Below the pieces are notes generated by a model. It did no database searches and was not told the DNA's origin. It saw only the letters and a program-made list of their open reading frames with translations. A DNA stretch of 64,000 bases. Origin: Cytophagales bacterium. Lineage in GTDB: Bacteria; Bacteroidota; Bacteroidia; Cytophagales; Cyclobacteriaceae. Positions 16,533 to 25,962 of this stretch are shown piece by piece (position 1 is the stretch's first letter; each line of letters begins with the position of its first letter). The stretch spans positions 1-64,000 of the forward strand of contig JAAFHY010000002.1 of the NCBI GenBank assembly GCA_013298505.1, given 5' to 3'. The position numbers and the translations under genes were made by a program.

Positions 16533-18281
16533 CTAGATTTTAGGAGCTAACCACAGAAATCCCGAAGCAATAAGAAAAATTAGAAAAAAGAATAATAAAG
16601 AAACGGGTTCTTGCCGGCTACTAATCGATGTCTGAGTGAGCTTCGAAGAACCACTTTTTGAAATTAATTCATTTACTCTTTGCTGTTGCGCTATCCGAAG
16701 GGATTCCCATTCGTGTCTATCTGACACATAGTAATTTTTATAAACAGAATCTTCTGCAATGGCAAATCTGTGCCAGCCTTGTTCACCTGCCCAAGTCTTG
16801 CCGTGAAAATAATTATCAATCACCACGTCTTCGCGAAGAGGAATAGATATACCATTTGCCTGTAGTCTTACATTCTCCTTTGTAGCAATCACATTTAAAT
16901 CAATAGGCTCGTCAGGGTAAATAGGGAATGTATTCTTCAATTGAATTTTGGAAGATTGGTTTTCGGAGCGGGCGGTGCGCTCTATCAATGGCGCCCAAAT
17001 CATGGCGTACTCATCTTGCTTCCCTTGCAAAACAAGCCGATAGGTCTCTTGAAGAAATTGAAAGCCAATTTTTCCTAGATCTCTATCTATAAAGCCAGAC
17101 AACGTTCTCTCAGTCGTTTGAAGAATGCTAGCGTAATCTCCGTTTACTGTAGCTGGCAAAGCAGGAAGAGTAATTGAACTACTGCCCAGCTGTAGTTGAA
17201 CAGTGTCTTTAGCAAAATCTATCAAAGGTATAGAAAGGAATGATGGTTTGCTTTCTCTATTGACGGAATTAAAAAATTGAACAATGCCCAACTCATTTCT
17301 TACCGACTCCTCAAGAATTTCTTTATCTGCTTTATTGAATGAAGCCAGTGTTTCATTATCAATTACAACGAGATCGAACGAGTTGAGCAAATCCAGTGAG
17401 AGACGACTTATTAAAAGTTGCTGATGGTTTGCATATTCATATCGAAAATTATTCTTTGAAAGTTGAAACCTTGAAACGATTCCATGTCCTTGCTCAAGTA
17501 AAAAATTCTTCAAGTACTTGGTTTCTGCTGTAGGATAATTTTGAATAAATAAAATATTCAATTTCCATATTCTTTCAACTTCAACCGGAAATTTTTGAGA
17601 GACCACCTCATTACCATCTTGAACTTCTATAGTATACACAAACAATCCAGCTTGTTGCGGTGTAAAAGAAAGTTTGAAAGGATAGAGTCCACTTGTCGAG
17701 TACTCAACAGAATCTTCTACCCCTGCGGGACTAATCAACTTAATTTTTGCTTTGCGATTAGTCCGCAACCATCCAGAAATATGATTCGATTGATTGACTT
17801 TAAAAATTTGAGAAGTAAGTAATTCAACAATGCCAGTTGGTAGCTCGCCTTTTAAATAGCGATGTTCTTTAAACTGTTCGAGTGTGTAGTAGGGCAGCCC
17901 ATCGCCAAGAATAAACTCAATATTGAACTTGTCAAATTTAGCATTAGTAGAAATTATTTCGGCAGCGTTATAACTCAACGCCTCTGGTATTCTCAAAACC
18001 AAAAGCTTATCGTCCGCCTTAAGTAAACTGTCAACGGTTTCTTTTTCATAATGCGGTGTTAACAAAATAGCACGAGAGTTGGTAACTCTTTGTAGCGAAG
18101 GTTGTAACACCAATCCTACTATTGAGAGTACAAGAAAAGTACCGGCAACCAAGCGCCAAGCGAGAAGTTTGACTTTGCGCTTCGATTCCTTCCAAATTAA
18201 AAATGAAAAAAGAAGTAAGCCAATTAAACTTACTGCCCAAAGTGGAAAGAGGGGATGTATGTTGATTCCACCATCAATCAT
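16533..18281 (-). CDS. Membrane protein of unknown family in Bat/MoxR cluster
   Basis: The product has 582 residues from the ATG at 18281; an in-frame TTG five codons earlier is less likely. Two N-terminal membrane helices (about 11-60) precede a long extracytoplasmic part, and a single helix near the C-terminus (LLFFFLIFLIASGFLWL) re-anchors it. No VWA MIDAS motif (DxSxS) is present. The middle (LNILFIQNYPTAETKYLKNF, DLVVIDNETLASF) has the strand-loop rhythm of glutamine-amidotransferase-like domains seen in Bat-cluster proteins, but catalytic residues are not evident. The start overlaps the DUF4175 gene end by eight bases, so it belongs to that operon. I do not recognise the family. Confidence 0.8.
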   Translation of the reverse strand: MIDGGINIHPLFPLWAVSLIGLLLFSFLIWKESKRKVKLLAWRLVAGTFLVLSIVGLVLQPSLQRVTNSRAILLTPHYEKETVDSLLKADDKLLVLRIPEALSYNAAEIISTNAKFDKFNIEFILGDGLPYYTLEQFKEHRYLKGELPTGIVELLTSQIFKVNQSNHISGWLRTNRKAKIKLISPAGVEDSVEYSTSGLYPFKLSFTPQQAGLFVYTIEVQDGNEVVSQKFPVEVERIWKLNILFIQNYPTAETKYLKNFLLEQGHGIVSRFQLSKNNFRYEYANHQQLLISRLSLDLLNSFDLVVIDNETLASFNKADKEILEESVRNELGIVQFFNSVNRESKPSFLSIPLIDFAKDTVQLQLGSSSITLPALPATVNGDYASILQTTERTLSGFIDRDLGKIGFQFLQETYRLVLQGKQDEYAMIWAPLIERTARSENQSSKIQLKNTFPIYPDEPIDLNVIATKENVRLQANGISIPLREDVVIDNYFHGKTWAGEQGWHRFAIAEDSVYKNYYVSDRHEWESLRIAQQQRVNELISKSGSSKLTQTSISSRQEPVSLLFFFLIFLIASGFLWLAPKI

Positions 18282-20538
18282 TACGAATACCCACAAGGCT
18301 TTTTTTAAACTGTTGATCTAGATCGTGCGAAGGAGCAGCGACCTTTGTTGGAGATACCGAATGCGATGGAATTACTTTCCAAAAAATCTTTTGAAGAGTA
18401 CGGAATTTTAATTGGAGTTGCGATTTACTCATCGTGCCATCTTCTAATTTCTTCAATACCGTCAAACCCTCCAAAAAGTTTCCTGGAGTTTCGATTGCCT
18501 TAAAAGCAAGCTCTTGCCCAGCACGATGAAATTGCTCTTTATCATTAGCTGAAAGAGTGGTCACATCGCGATCTAGTACGTACTCTAGCAGCAGAAGTGT
18601 TTTCCTGATTTCTGGAAAAGCTTCTTCAGTCAACTTTTTAACTTGTGATGTTGAATTACGTATTTCAGCCAAATCGCCCGACAATCTCTTTTCTTCTTTC
18701 AGCGGAGGCGGATCGAACCCTGTGCGATGCACGTAGATGCGTGAGTCGTTACTAATTTCTTTTAGCAACTTTAAGGCAGTATATTGATATGGCAGCGATT
18801 TTTCTGGCTCATACAATCGCAAGTAGAGCTCGGCATCCCACATTACTGTCAACGCAGCTTTTAGTTTAGCCCTTACAGATTGCACGAAGAAGGTAGCTTG
18901 CTCACCATCATCGTGATTGTGTGCAAAAGCTTCTAGCGGATTTTCCTTTCCCTCTGGATCGTTGGGCTGTTCGTTATGTTGATGGGCAGCAGGATCCACT
19001 TTTTTGTCAGCTACTAAATTATGTTCATTTTCCTTATCGTGAGTGTGGCCAAATTTTTCGATTGTGCTTTCGTGGTCATCATGATCTTCTTCAACAGATG
19101 CCTTACCAATTTGCCCTTCAAACTCTTCTCCTAAGAATTGCCCATAGCGCAACCGTAATACTTTTTGATCGTATCCCAGCTCATTGCTGGTAAACTTAAA
19201 TTGTTGTAATACAATCTTCTTTTTTTCTTTCAGTAATTTTTCAGTGTCTATGATGATTTGCCGCTGACTGCGAAAGTACTCAGGCATTAAATCTACGCCA
19301 AGCCCATCATCATCAACCGCTACTTGTTTAACGGTGTCTTTAATGGAAATAAAAAATGTTTCTGTTCGATTGTAATTGGGTGTGGGTGTTTTATTGTCTA
19401 GCGCCTCTACATAAAAATACAACTCATCGCCTGCCTCCATTTTTAATGCTAACAGATCGAGTGTTATTGAAGCATTTACTTTTTTGCCAGAAATGGTTTG
19501 AGGTGTATTGAATCGTAACCTTTCTTCCCGAAACTTAACCGACTCACCGCTTCCTTTACTGACTGTGGCAACCATGGTGGAGTTGGTTAGTCCATAATCA
19601 TCTTGCAGCGTAGCTTGAACTTGTATTTTCAACCGATCGACTAAAGACAGCTGCGTAAACTGACTAAGGTTATCAATCGCTATTTTTGGCAATTCATCTT
19701 TACTGATCTCAATTTTATAATAATCAGATCGAGTTATCTTTGAAGCCTTCCTCCATTGGATTTGATAAAATCCCGATTCTTTAATAACAAAGTCTTTTGA
19801 ATAACTTTTATTTTTTTTTGCTAGATTGATTGAGTCCTTCCCAGAAAGTAGTAATTGAACCTGATCAACAGCAGCAGAGAATTTAATCGACCAATTTACA
19901 ATACTCCCTTCTGGAATTTTTAGATCGGGAGAAGCAGCGACAAAAGACTTTAAGCCCGTATAAGATGGGGGTGTAATGGTTATGGCAAGAAAATTAATTT
20001 CTGGATCGTCTATTTTATTTTGAATCAATGCTGGCGCAAGATTTAAAGATGGCTGACTATCTGGCTTGACAACAAGAGGTGCAAATGAAGTGGATATGAA
20101 ATAAATGCTTGTACAAATAATCAGAACGATAATAGAGCGAGGTAGCAGGTGGGGGATTTTTACTTTAGGATAAATTAAGTCGAACTGTCTCGCTATTTTC
20201 TGTTGCTGAATGGCTTGTAGTTCTAATAGAGAAGATGAATCACGCAAAAGTAAATCGGCACTTTGCTCAAGCGATGGGTAGTTGGAGTTTAGGTAACGAA
20301 CCAACACTTGATCAGAAACCCGAATAAGTTTATATCGAAAAACTCTCTCTAGAATAATAGCTACTGCTGCAATAAGTGACAGTGTTATTGTAATACCGAC
20401 TGACGCATCTAACAAATGCAAAAATCCTACTATCAGAAGATTAGCTGCTGATGCGAAAAGTAAAATCTCCAATGACCGTACAATCAAATACCGATTTCTT
20501 ATACGACTGATTCTATATAGTGCCTCGCGGTTGCTCAT
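18274..20538 (-). CDS. DUF4175-family membrane protein
   Basis: The product has 754 residues. Two N-terminal membrane helices (about 20-65) and a third near residue 135 are followed by a large beta-rich region with lines such as LQDDYGLTNSTM and a helical C-terminal half. This matches DUF4175 proteins found in MoxR/Bat-like clusters. Residues about 480-545 form a His/Asp/Glu-rich insert with nine histidines and two related copies of a motif, EKFGHTHDKENE and EAFAHNHDDGEQ, likely a metal-binding or disordered linker. It overlaps the BatA-type gene by four bases upstream and the next gene by eight downstream. The role is unknown. Confidence 0.82.
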   Translation of the reverse strand: MSNREALYRISRIRNRYLIVRSLEILLFASAANLLIVGFLHLLDASVGITITLSLIAAVAIILERVFRYKLIRVSDQVLVRYLNSNYPSLEQSADLLLRDSSSLLELQAIQQQKIARQFDLIYPKVKIPHLLPRSIIVLIICTSIYFISTSFAPLVVKPDSQPSLNLAPALIQNKIDDPEINFLAITITPPSYTGLKSFVAASPDLKIPEGSIVNWSIKFSAAVDQVQLLLSGKDSINLAKKNKSYSKDFVIKESGFYQIQWRKASKITRSDYYKIEISKDELPKIAIDNLSQFTQLSLVDRLKIQVQATLQDDYGLTNSTMVATVSKGSGESVKFREERLRFNTPQTISGKKVNASITLDLLALKMEAGDELYFYVEALDNKTPTPNYNRTETFFISIKDTVKQVAVDDDGLGVDLMPEYFRSQRQIIIDTEKLLKEKKKIVLQQFKFTSNELGYDQKVLRLRYGQFLGEEFEGQIGKASVEEDHDDHESTIEKFGHTHDKENEHNLVADKKVDPAAHQHNEQPNDPEGKENPLEAFAHNHDDGEQATFFVQSVRAKLKAALTVMWDAELYLRLYEPEKSLPYQYTALKLLKEISNDSRIYVHRTGFDPPPLKEEKRLSGDLAEIRNSTSQVKKLTEEAFPEIRKTLLLLEYVLDRDVTTLSANDKEQFHRAGQELAFKAIETPGNFLEGLTVLKKLEDGTMSKSQLQLKFRTLQKIFWKVIPSHSVSPTKVAAPSHDLDQQFKKSLVGIRND

Positions 20539-21752
20539 TGATTTCGTTGATAGGCTACTATTCGTTCGATCACTAGCACAAACAAGAATAGTAAGAAAAT
20601 GTATTTGTTAATGGGTGGATTCAAGGTAGCCGATGCTTTGATAGTATTTGATTGGATGCCGCCAAACAAAATACTATCTGAAAGAATTCTCTTATCGTGA
20701 TGGGCGATGCGGCTCCATCTTTCTTTTTCACTCAATAATAAATTGGCAAGTTGTAAAGTCAGGTTTTCTTGAAGAGCAACATCTACTCGTAAGCGTTTGT
20801 TGATCGTCCACCGATTATGCTCAACTTGTTCTATTAATTGATTCGATGGTTTAGAAGAGTAATTAACAATCTTTACAGAATTCATGTTTGGAATAGTTGA
20901 ATCAGAAAGCCAGATTAACCAATCAGAAGAATTATTAACGGCTTTTTCAAAAGGGAATTCAGTAATGATAATTTCTATCGGAAGCTTTTTTATAATTGCC
21001 TCTAAGGCAGCCCTCACTATTTGTTGATCTTTATCAAATCTGCGATCGCTTACTATTGAAATTGAAATAGAGGGCAATTTTTTGATTTTGATAGAATCAA
21101 TAATTGGATTGTTATAAAACTCCGTTTCGAAACTTGTATGCTCGCTTGATGAATGCCCTCGCCTAATTAATGTACGATCAGGAGTTTGTTGAATGGCTTC
21201 CGCAATAAAATTAGAAGAGTCGGCAGGAAAAGTAATCCACTGAATAGTTGAACGGATGGATTTTCGGATACCGTTAAATTCTTCTAATCTAGAATAAGAA
21301 AGTACAATGGCTTGTTGTAATTCGAGGTGCTCTAGTTCGGAAATCATTTCCCAATAGTTACTTTTTCCACTGTCTACCGATTTCTCTTTTGGGAATCCGC
21401 TTTGCAGATAGTGTTGTTCAAATCCATTATTTTGTAAACTATCCATTAATTTCTTTGCTATCGGATTTCGTTCCAGATCTTTCTCAACAAGTAGCCAGCG
21501 TTGTGTATTTTGATTGGGCCAATGAATTCCGCTAATCAATAACACAAAAAGAATAATCAGCAGACTTCGCGAGGCGAGCAAAAGAATCTCATTGAGTTTT
21601 ATTCCTTTGAATTGCTGTGTGCTAGTCTCTTGCAAATGGCGTAAGCTACCCAGGCGTATTACTTTGCCTTCTTTACGACTTAATAGATGAATGGCAATCG
21701 GAACGGATAATCCCGCCAAGGCCCATAAAAATAGTGGCTGTGTAAATTGCAT
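20535..21752 (-). CDS. BatA-domain membrane protein
   Basis: The product has 405 residues. The N-terminal helix and following segment (FLWALAGLSVPIAIHLLSR, IRLGSLRHLQ) are the signature of the BatA N-terminal domain (PF07584), with a second membrane helix at about 60-78. A short helix precedes the C-terminus (YIFLLFLFVLVIE). No VWA MIDAS motif is visible, unlike full BatA/BatB proteins. The gene overlaps DUF58 by one base and DUF4175 by four. It is presumably part of an inner-membrane complex acted on by the MoxR ATPase; this rests on cluster composition. Confidence 0.85.
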   Translation of the reverse strand: MQFTQPLFLWALAGLSVPIAIHLLSRKEGKVIRLGSLRHLQETSTQQFKGIKLNEILLLASRSLLIILFVLLISGIHWPNQNTQRWLLVEKDLERNPIAKKLMDSLQNNGFEQHYLQSGFPKEKSVDSGKSNYWEMISELEHLELQQAIVLSYSRLEEFNGIRKSIRSTIQWITFPADSSNFIAEAIQQTPDRTLIRRGHSSSEHTSFETEFYNNPIIDSIKIKKLPSISISIVSDRRFDKDQQIVRAALEAIIKKLPIEIIITEFPFEKAVNNSSDWLIWLSDSTIPNMNSVKIVNYSSKPSNQLIEQVEHNRWTINKRLRVDVALQENLTLQLANLLLSEKERWSRIAHHDKRILSDSILFGGIQSNTIKASATLNPPINKYIFLLFLFVLVIERIVAYQRNQ

Positions 21753-22648
21753 TACCTAACTAACCGTTTGCGAACTGTTAGAAAATCTCTTAGCACATCT
21801 TCCACGGATTGATTCAGTTGAACAAGTTGGTAATTGATTTGCTTCTCTAACATCCAGGTTCGAGATTCAATTAACCAATTCTGCAACCGGTTCTTATAAT
21901 CGACTTGCTGTGTTCGGGTATCTGCCTTTGTTTTAAAGCCCGTCTCTAAATCTTCAAATGTGAACGATCCTTCAAAGTCTAACTGAGCTTCATGCTGTCC
22001 CATCAAATGAAAAACAATCACTTCATTTCTTTTTGTTTTCAGGCGCGAAATGAAGTGTTGAATATCTTCGCTATCGTCATACAAATCGGTTATGAACACA
22101 ATCATCTCTTTACCATGGTGGTCAAAGAGTTGTTCTATGTCTTTCGATTTTTCCCATTTGCCTTCTCCTTTTACTCGGACCAGCTCCGTGAGAAAGCGGA
22201 TGAATTGTTGCTGCTCGAACCGAGGTAAAATTGATTTAATTTCCTGATCGTTAACGGTAAAGAGGCCAAACGTGTCGCCTTGTTTGCGAGCGAGATACGC
22301 CAGTGCAGCCATCATTGCTTTTGCGTATTGCAATTTGGTTACACCACTTTCTTCATACATCATTGATCGGCTCGCATCCAACATAAATTTTACAGTGATG
22401 TTGGTTTCTATCACAGCTTCTTTAATGTAATAACGCTCTGATCGCGCAAACATCTTCCAATCCAATTGGCGCAAGTCATCTCCGGGCTGGTAACTTCTAT
22501 ACTGACTAAACTCTTGGCCAGCCCCCACCGATTGGCTTTTATTACTGCCACTCATAAATCCCTCCACAATAACACGCGCGATCAATTCCAATCCGTTGAT
22601 GGAGTTTAACGTAGCTGGATTTAATAACTCTTTGATGCGCGGATCCAT
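21752..22648 (-). CDS. DUF58 protein with VWA-like domain
   Basis: The product has 298 residues with the DUF58 signature RSYQPGDDLRQLDWKMFAR (51-69) and a metal-ion-dependent adhesion-type motif DASRSM (91-96, DxSxS). It has no membrane helix or signal peptide, so it is probably cytosolic and membrane-associated through partners. DUF58 proteins are the usual partner of MoxR ATPases, which are thought to remodel them to load metal or assemble complexes. It starts four bases after the MoxR stop and overlaps the BatA-type gene by one base. Confidence 0.92.
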   Translation of the reverse strand: MDPRIKELLNPATLNSINGLELIARVIVEGFMSGSNKSQSVGAGQEFSQYRSYQPGDDLRQLDWKMFARSERYYIKEAVIETNITVKFMLDASRSMMYEESGVTKLQYAKAMMAALAYLARKQGDTFGLFTVNDQEIKSILPRFEQQQFIRFLTELVRVKGEGKWEKSKDIEQLFDHHGKEMIVFITDLYDDSEDIQHFISRLKTKRNEVIVFHLMGQHEAQLDFEGSFTFEDLETGFKTKADTRTQQVDYKNRLQNWLIESRTWMLEKQINYQLVQLNQSVEDVLRDFLTVRKRLVR

Positions 22649-22652
22649 TAAT

Positions 22653-23651
22653 CTAGAGAGCTTTTTTCAATTCAATAGTTGAGAGTAAATGTTTGGTGAC
22701 AGAATCAGAAGTGATTCCCTCCGATTCAGCCTTGAAGTTCATTAAGATGCGATGACGCAGAACAGGATAGGCAATATGTCGAATATCATCTTGTGTTACC
22801 GCAAATCGCCCACTTAGCAGTGCCCTTGCTTTTGCTGTTAAAATCATAGCCTGGCCAGCACGAGGGCCCGCGCCCCAACGTACCCAATCATTTACATACT
22901 TCATCTCACTTGTGCCCGCACGAGTTGCCCGCACAAGATTGCTTACCCACTCAATCAAGTCTTTATTGATATGAACTTCGCGAACTAATTTTTGCGCTTC
23001 TAGAATTTTATTGCCCTCGATTACTTTGTGAATAGCTTCGCCACGTTTGCCTGTGGTGTTTTCAAGAATAGATTTCTCTTCTTCGGCTGTTGGGTAGCTT
23101 ACTTTGATATACAATAAGAAACGATCTAACTGTGCTTCTGGCAAAGGAAATGTGCCTGCTTGCTCAATGGGATTTTGTGTAGCCAAAATGAAGAAAGGTC
23201 TTTCCAATGGATAGGTCACGCCTGCGTAGGTAACCTCAAACTCTTGCATCGCCTCAAGCAAGGCGGCCTGCGTTTTTGGTGAGGTGCGATTGATTTCATC
23301 GGCCAAAATGATGTTGGCGAACACGGGGCCTTTGTTGAATTTAAAAATCCGTTTGCCTGTAGTATGATCTTCCTCCAATACTTCTGTGCCAATAATATCC
23401 GAAGGCATCAGATCGGGAGTGAATTGAATCCTACGGAACCGTAAGTCAATTGCTTCTGATAAGGATCGTATCATTAATGTCTTGGCTAATCCGGGCACAC
23501 CTTCCAACAGTGCGTGCCCGCCCGCCAAAAAAGTAATCAGCAATTGATCAATAATTTCTTCTTGACCAACAATTACTTTCGTGATTTCCTTTTTCAGATT
23601 ATTGAGACTGGCGATAATTTCTTGCACAGATTGTTCGGTTGGTTGATTCAT
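22653..23651 (-). CDS. MoxR-family AAA+ ATPase
   Basis: The product has 332 residues. Walker A is GVPGLAKT (51-58), Walker B is ILADEINRTSPK, and sensor 1 is FILATQNPIEQAG; all are intact. The C-terminal lid (LRHRILMNF) is typical of MoxR chaperone-like ATPases, which act on VWA/DUF58 partners. It leads the DUF58, BatA-type, DUF4175 and 582-residue genes, each spaced by four bases or overlapping. The upstream gap to the DUF4159 gene holds an imperfect inverted repeat (23658-23732). Confidence 0.95.
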   Translation of the reverse strand: MNQPTEQSVQEIIASLNNLKKEITKVIVGQEEIIDQLLITFLAGGHALLEGVPGLAKTLMIRSLSEAIDLRFRRIQFTPDLMPSDIIGTEVLEEDHTTGKRIFKFNKGPVFANIILADEINRTSPKTQAALLEAMQEFEVTYAGVTYPLERPFFILATQNPIEQAGTFPLPEAQLDRFLLYIKVSYPTAEEEKSILENTTGKRGEAIHKVIEGNKILEAQKLVREVHINKDLIEWVSNLVRATRAGTSEMKYVNDWVRWGAGPRAGQAMILTAKARALLSGRFAVTQDDIRHIAYPVLRHRILMNFKAESEGITSDSVTKHLLSTIELKKAL

Positions 23652-23657
23652 ATGTTT

Positions 23658-23732
23658 GGTTGTTCGTTGATGGTTATTCGTTGTTCGTTTTGGTCAATTT
23701 TCGATTCTCGAATAACCAACAACGATCAACGA
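23658..23732. repeat. Dispersed inverted repeat, copy A
   Basis: The left arm GGTTGTTCGTTGATGG/TTATTCG (23658-23680) is partly complementary to the right arm CGAATAACCAACAACG/ATCAACGA (23709-23732). It belongs to the same family as copies at 25892-25962 and 62321-62390 and lies between DUF4159 and MoxR. Confidence 0.6.
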
Positions 23733-23737
23733 TTTAT

Positions 23738-24373
23738 TCAACTGGTTAAAGCATACATAATAATATTCACACTAAATCTCGTATTGTCGATTCGGTAAAA
23801 TCGTTTGTTTCTAAAATCGTAATCCCATTCGCAGCCATAATCTTTGTTGCTGTAAAGTACGCCTATTCGTTTGTTTACTTCGATGGCTTTTAAATAATCA
23901 TGCACGATGTCATCGCCCCAACCATTTAATTCTTGCGATGTAGTGGGCGGTCCATCAAATTGAAAAAAGGCTGAATAGAGTGCATGGTTGTTAGGGATTT
24001 TTTTCAACGACTGTGCTCCAAATATTCGTTCCATCTGCGATTCAAAAGATTTAGCAAACAAGCCATCGATATCGTGGTTACAATCATCAACGAATACGAA
24101 GCCTCCGTTCTTCACATATTTTTCAAAATTCTCTTTTTCTTTTGCAGTGAACTCGAGCAACTTGTGCCCGCTTAAGTAACAAAAGGGACAACGAAAAATA
24201 TCATCACTATTCAAGGAGACAATATTCTCGTTGGTATCTATTTTCAGCGTGGTATATTCAATCAAAGAGTTCAGCACATTGACAGGCATCCGCTGATCGA
24301 CATCCCAATCTCCCGACTCGTACTGAAGGCGGGTGAAGAAAAAACGGTTGTCAACAGTGTGTTGTAAATCCAT
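23738..24373 (-). CDS. DUF4159 domain protein
   Basis: The product has 211 residues from the ATG at 24373 (an in-frame GTG lies seven codons earlier). It carries the DUF4159 pattern: FFFTRLQYESGDWDVDQRMP at the start, a PFCYLSGHKLLEFT strand with an added CPFC, GGFVFVDDC with FAKSFESQMERIFG, and ending in VNIIMYAL. The fold is glutamine-amidotransferase-like. No signal peptide is seen. DUF4159 genes often sit beside MoxR/BatA genes, as here. The function is unknown. The gene is about 90 bases upstream of MoxR. Confidence 0.87.
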   Translation of the reverse strand: MDLQHTVDNRFFFTRLQYESGDWDVDQRMPVNVLNSLIEYTTLKIDTNENIVSLNSDDIFRCPFCYLSGHKLLEFTAKEKENFEKYVKNGGFVFVDDCNHDIDGLFAKSFESQMERIFGAQSLKKIPNNHALYSAFFQFDGPPTTSQELNGWGDDIVHDYLKAIEVNKRIGVLYSNKDYGCEWDYDFRNKRFYRIDNTRFSVNIIMYALTS

Positions 24374-24465
24374 TAATGTGAAAATTTGTTTCACTTAAAG
24401 ACAAAAATCGCTCTTTATCAACTATAAATCACAATCAAATTGTATGAACGGAAACTCTAATCCAT

Positions 24466-24497
24466 AAAAAAATCCCCAACATTTCGTCAGGGATTTT
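24466..24497 (-). terminator. Intrinsic terminator after pmbA
   Basis: On the minus strand AAAATCCC (24497-24490) pairs with GGGATTTT (24476-24469) around a 13-base loop, followed by a T-run. It sits downstream of the pmbA stop at 24546 and separates the TldD/PmbA pair from DUF4159. Confidence 0.7.
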
Positions 24498-24545
24498 CAT
24501 AACTTAAAATCTATTGTCTTATGTCTAAAATCTTACGTCTAACTA

Positions 24546-25880
24546 CTACACCGCATCCGATAAACTCGAGAATGTAAAATCCCTAATCTTTAGCGGAGGC
24601 AGTAAGTAGTTTGCGTTTGACTCAACACTCACTGTTCTTTCTACTTTGCCTAACTCTTCTAAGTTGTTTAGCATGATCACGGGGCTTTCGTTAAAGCGGA
24701 AGTTCTTGATTGGATATTGAATCTTGCCGTTTTCGATGTAGAAGGTACCATCGCGCGTTAACCCTGTGAGCAATAAGGTTTGCGGATCTACATCGCGAAT
24801 GTACCAGAGGCGAGTAACGAGCACTCCTTTCTTTGTTCCAGCAATCAATTCTTCCAATGATTTTGTTCCTCCTTCCATGATGGCGCCATCGGGACCGGGT
24901 ATTGCCTTTACGCCTTTCTTCTCAGCCCAATATCTTGAATAGGTTAAATTCTTCACGACTCCTTTCTCGATCCACGATACCTTTTCTTGCGGACGGCCAT
25001 CGCCATTCCAAGTGCTGGTGGGTAATTCAGGATTCAATGGATCTGAATAAATATTCACTCGCTCGTCTACTAATTTATCGCCCAACTTAGTGCCACCACC
25101 TGCTTTGCTCAAGAAGCTGCGGCCTTCATCGGCCTGGCGAGCATCCAATCCAAAAAACAAACGCTCTAATAAAACCGCCACGGCAGCGGGCTCTAAAATC
25201 ACCGTGTATTTTCCTGGCTCTATGGCTTTCGCTTCCGCGGATTTTACCGCCTTCTCCGTAGCAATTTGTGTGGCTTTTTTAGTGTCGAGTTTAGTTACAT
25301 CATTGTAACCTCGGGTTGCATAACCTGAACCACGACCGTCTTCAGTGCGTACCGTGATCGAAAAATTGGTATTCGTAGAAGTGTTGTAGGCAAACAATCC
25401 CTTGGAATTCATCATGGCCGAGTAGCCGTTGTTGTCTTCCAAAAATCCGGCTGCTACTGCTTTGGCATCTTTCGCTACTTGCAAACTGGCAGCCACTAAG
25501 TCTGATCTTAATTTTGGTGTAATGGCCGCTGTAGCGGGAACGAACGTAATTGGCTCGGCATACTTTTGCGGTCCCAAAAAAGTTACATACTCCGGATTTT
25601 CTGGAGCGAGCATCGCGAGTTCTTCTGACCTACGGACTACTTTTTCCAAGGAGGCATCATCAAACTCGTTGATGGTGGCCACACCTGATTTTTTTCCGTA
25701 AGAGGAAGAAACAACCAATTGTGTTTGGCTTACTTTTCCACTGGTAGAAACCGCATTGCGTGCATAGCGAATGTTGCCGCTATCAGTACCGCTTAGGTTT
25801 ACTTCACACTCGTCTGCTTTAGAATAGCTCAGCACTTTTTTTAGTAGAGCGAAAGCTTCGTCTTTTGTTAGTATTGGCAT
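24546..25880 (-). CDS. pmbA: TldD/PmbA-family metalloprotease, non-catalytic-type subunit
   Basis: The product has 444 residues. The N-terminal domain (RYARNAVSTSG) and C-terminal beta domain match the PmbA/TldE branch. The HExxxH zinc motif of TldD is absent, as expected for the TldE-like partner in the heterodimer. The family acts on peptides, for example in microcin B17 maturation and CcdA degradation in E. coli, and in other peptide-processing roles. No signal peptide is seen. The gene follows tldD with 82 bases between them, which hold a dispersed inverted repeat. The two probably form one complex, but tldD has a Tat signal, so co-localisation is uncertain. Confidence 0.87.
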   Translation of the reverse strand: MPILTKDEAFALLKKVLSYSKADECEVNLSGTDSGNIRYARNAVSTSGKVSQTQLVVSSSYGKKSGVATINEFDDASLEKVVRRSEELAMLAPENPEYVTFLGPQKYAEPITFVPATAAITPKLRSDLVAASLQVAKDAKAVAAGFLEDNNGYSAMMNSKGLFAYNTSTNTNFSITVRTEDGRGSGYATRGYNDVTKLDTKKATQIATEKAVKSAEAKAIEPGKYTVILEPAAVAVLLERLFFGLDARQADEGRSFLSKAGGGTKLGDKLVDERVNIYSDPLNPELPTSTWNGDGRPQEKVSWIEKGVVKNLTYSRYWAEKKGVKAIPGPDGAIMEGGTKSLEELIAGTKKGVLVTRLWYIRDVDPQTLLLTGLTRDGTFYIENGKIQYPIKNFRFNESPVIMLNNLEELGKVERTVSVESNANYLLPPLKIRDFTFSSLSDAV

Positions 25881-25891
25881 GTTGAATATTC

Positions 25892-25962
25892 GTTTTTAGT
25901 TGTTCATTACTAGTTGTTCGTGGTGGCAATTCGAATAACGAATAACCAACATCAAACAACGA
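25892..25962. repeat. Dispersed inverted repeat, copy B
   Basis: The left part has TTTTTAGTTGTTCATT and TAGTTGTTCG; the right arm TCGAATAACGAATAACC and on to ACAACGA ends at 25962. The same words occur in copies at 23658-23732 and 62321-62390. It lies in the pmbA-tldD gap. Confidence 0.55.

Noticed and set aside
24503-24544. Tandem words TAAAATCT and GTCTTA
   Set aside because: Low-complexity intergenic sequence downstream of the pmbA stop; the copies are short and imperfect, and no element boundaries can be drawn.
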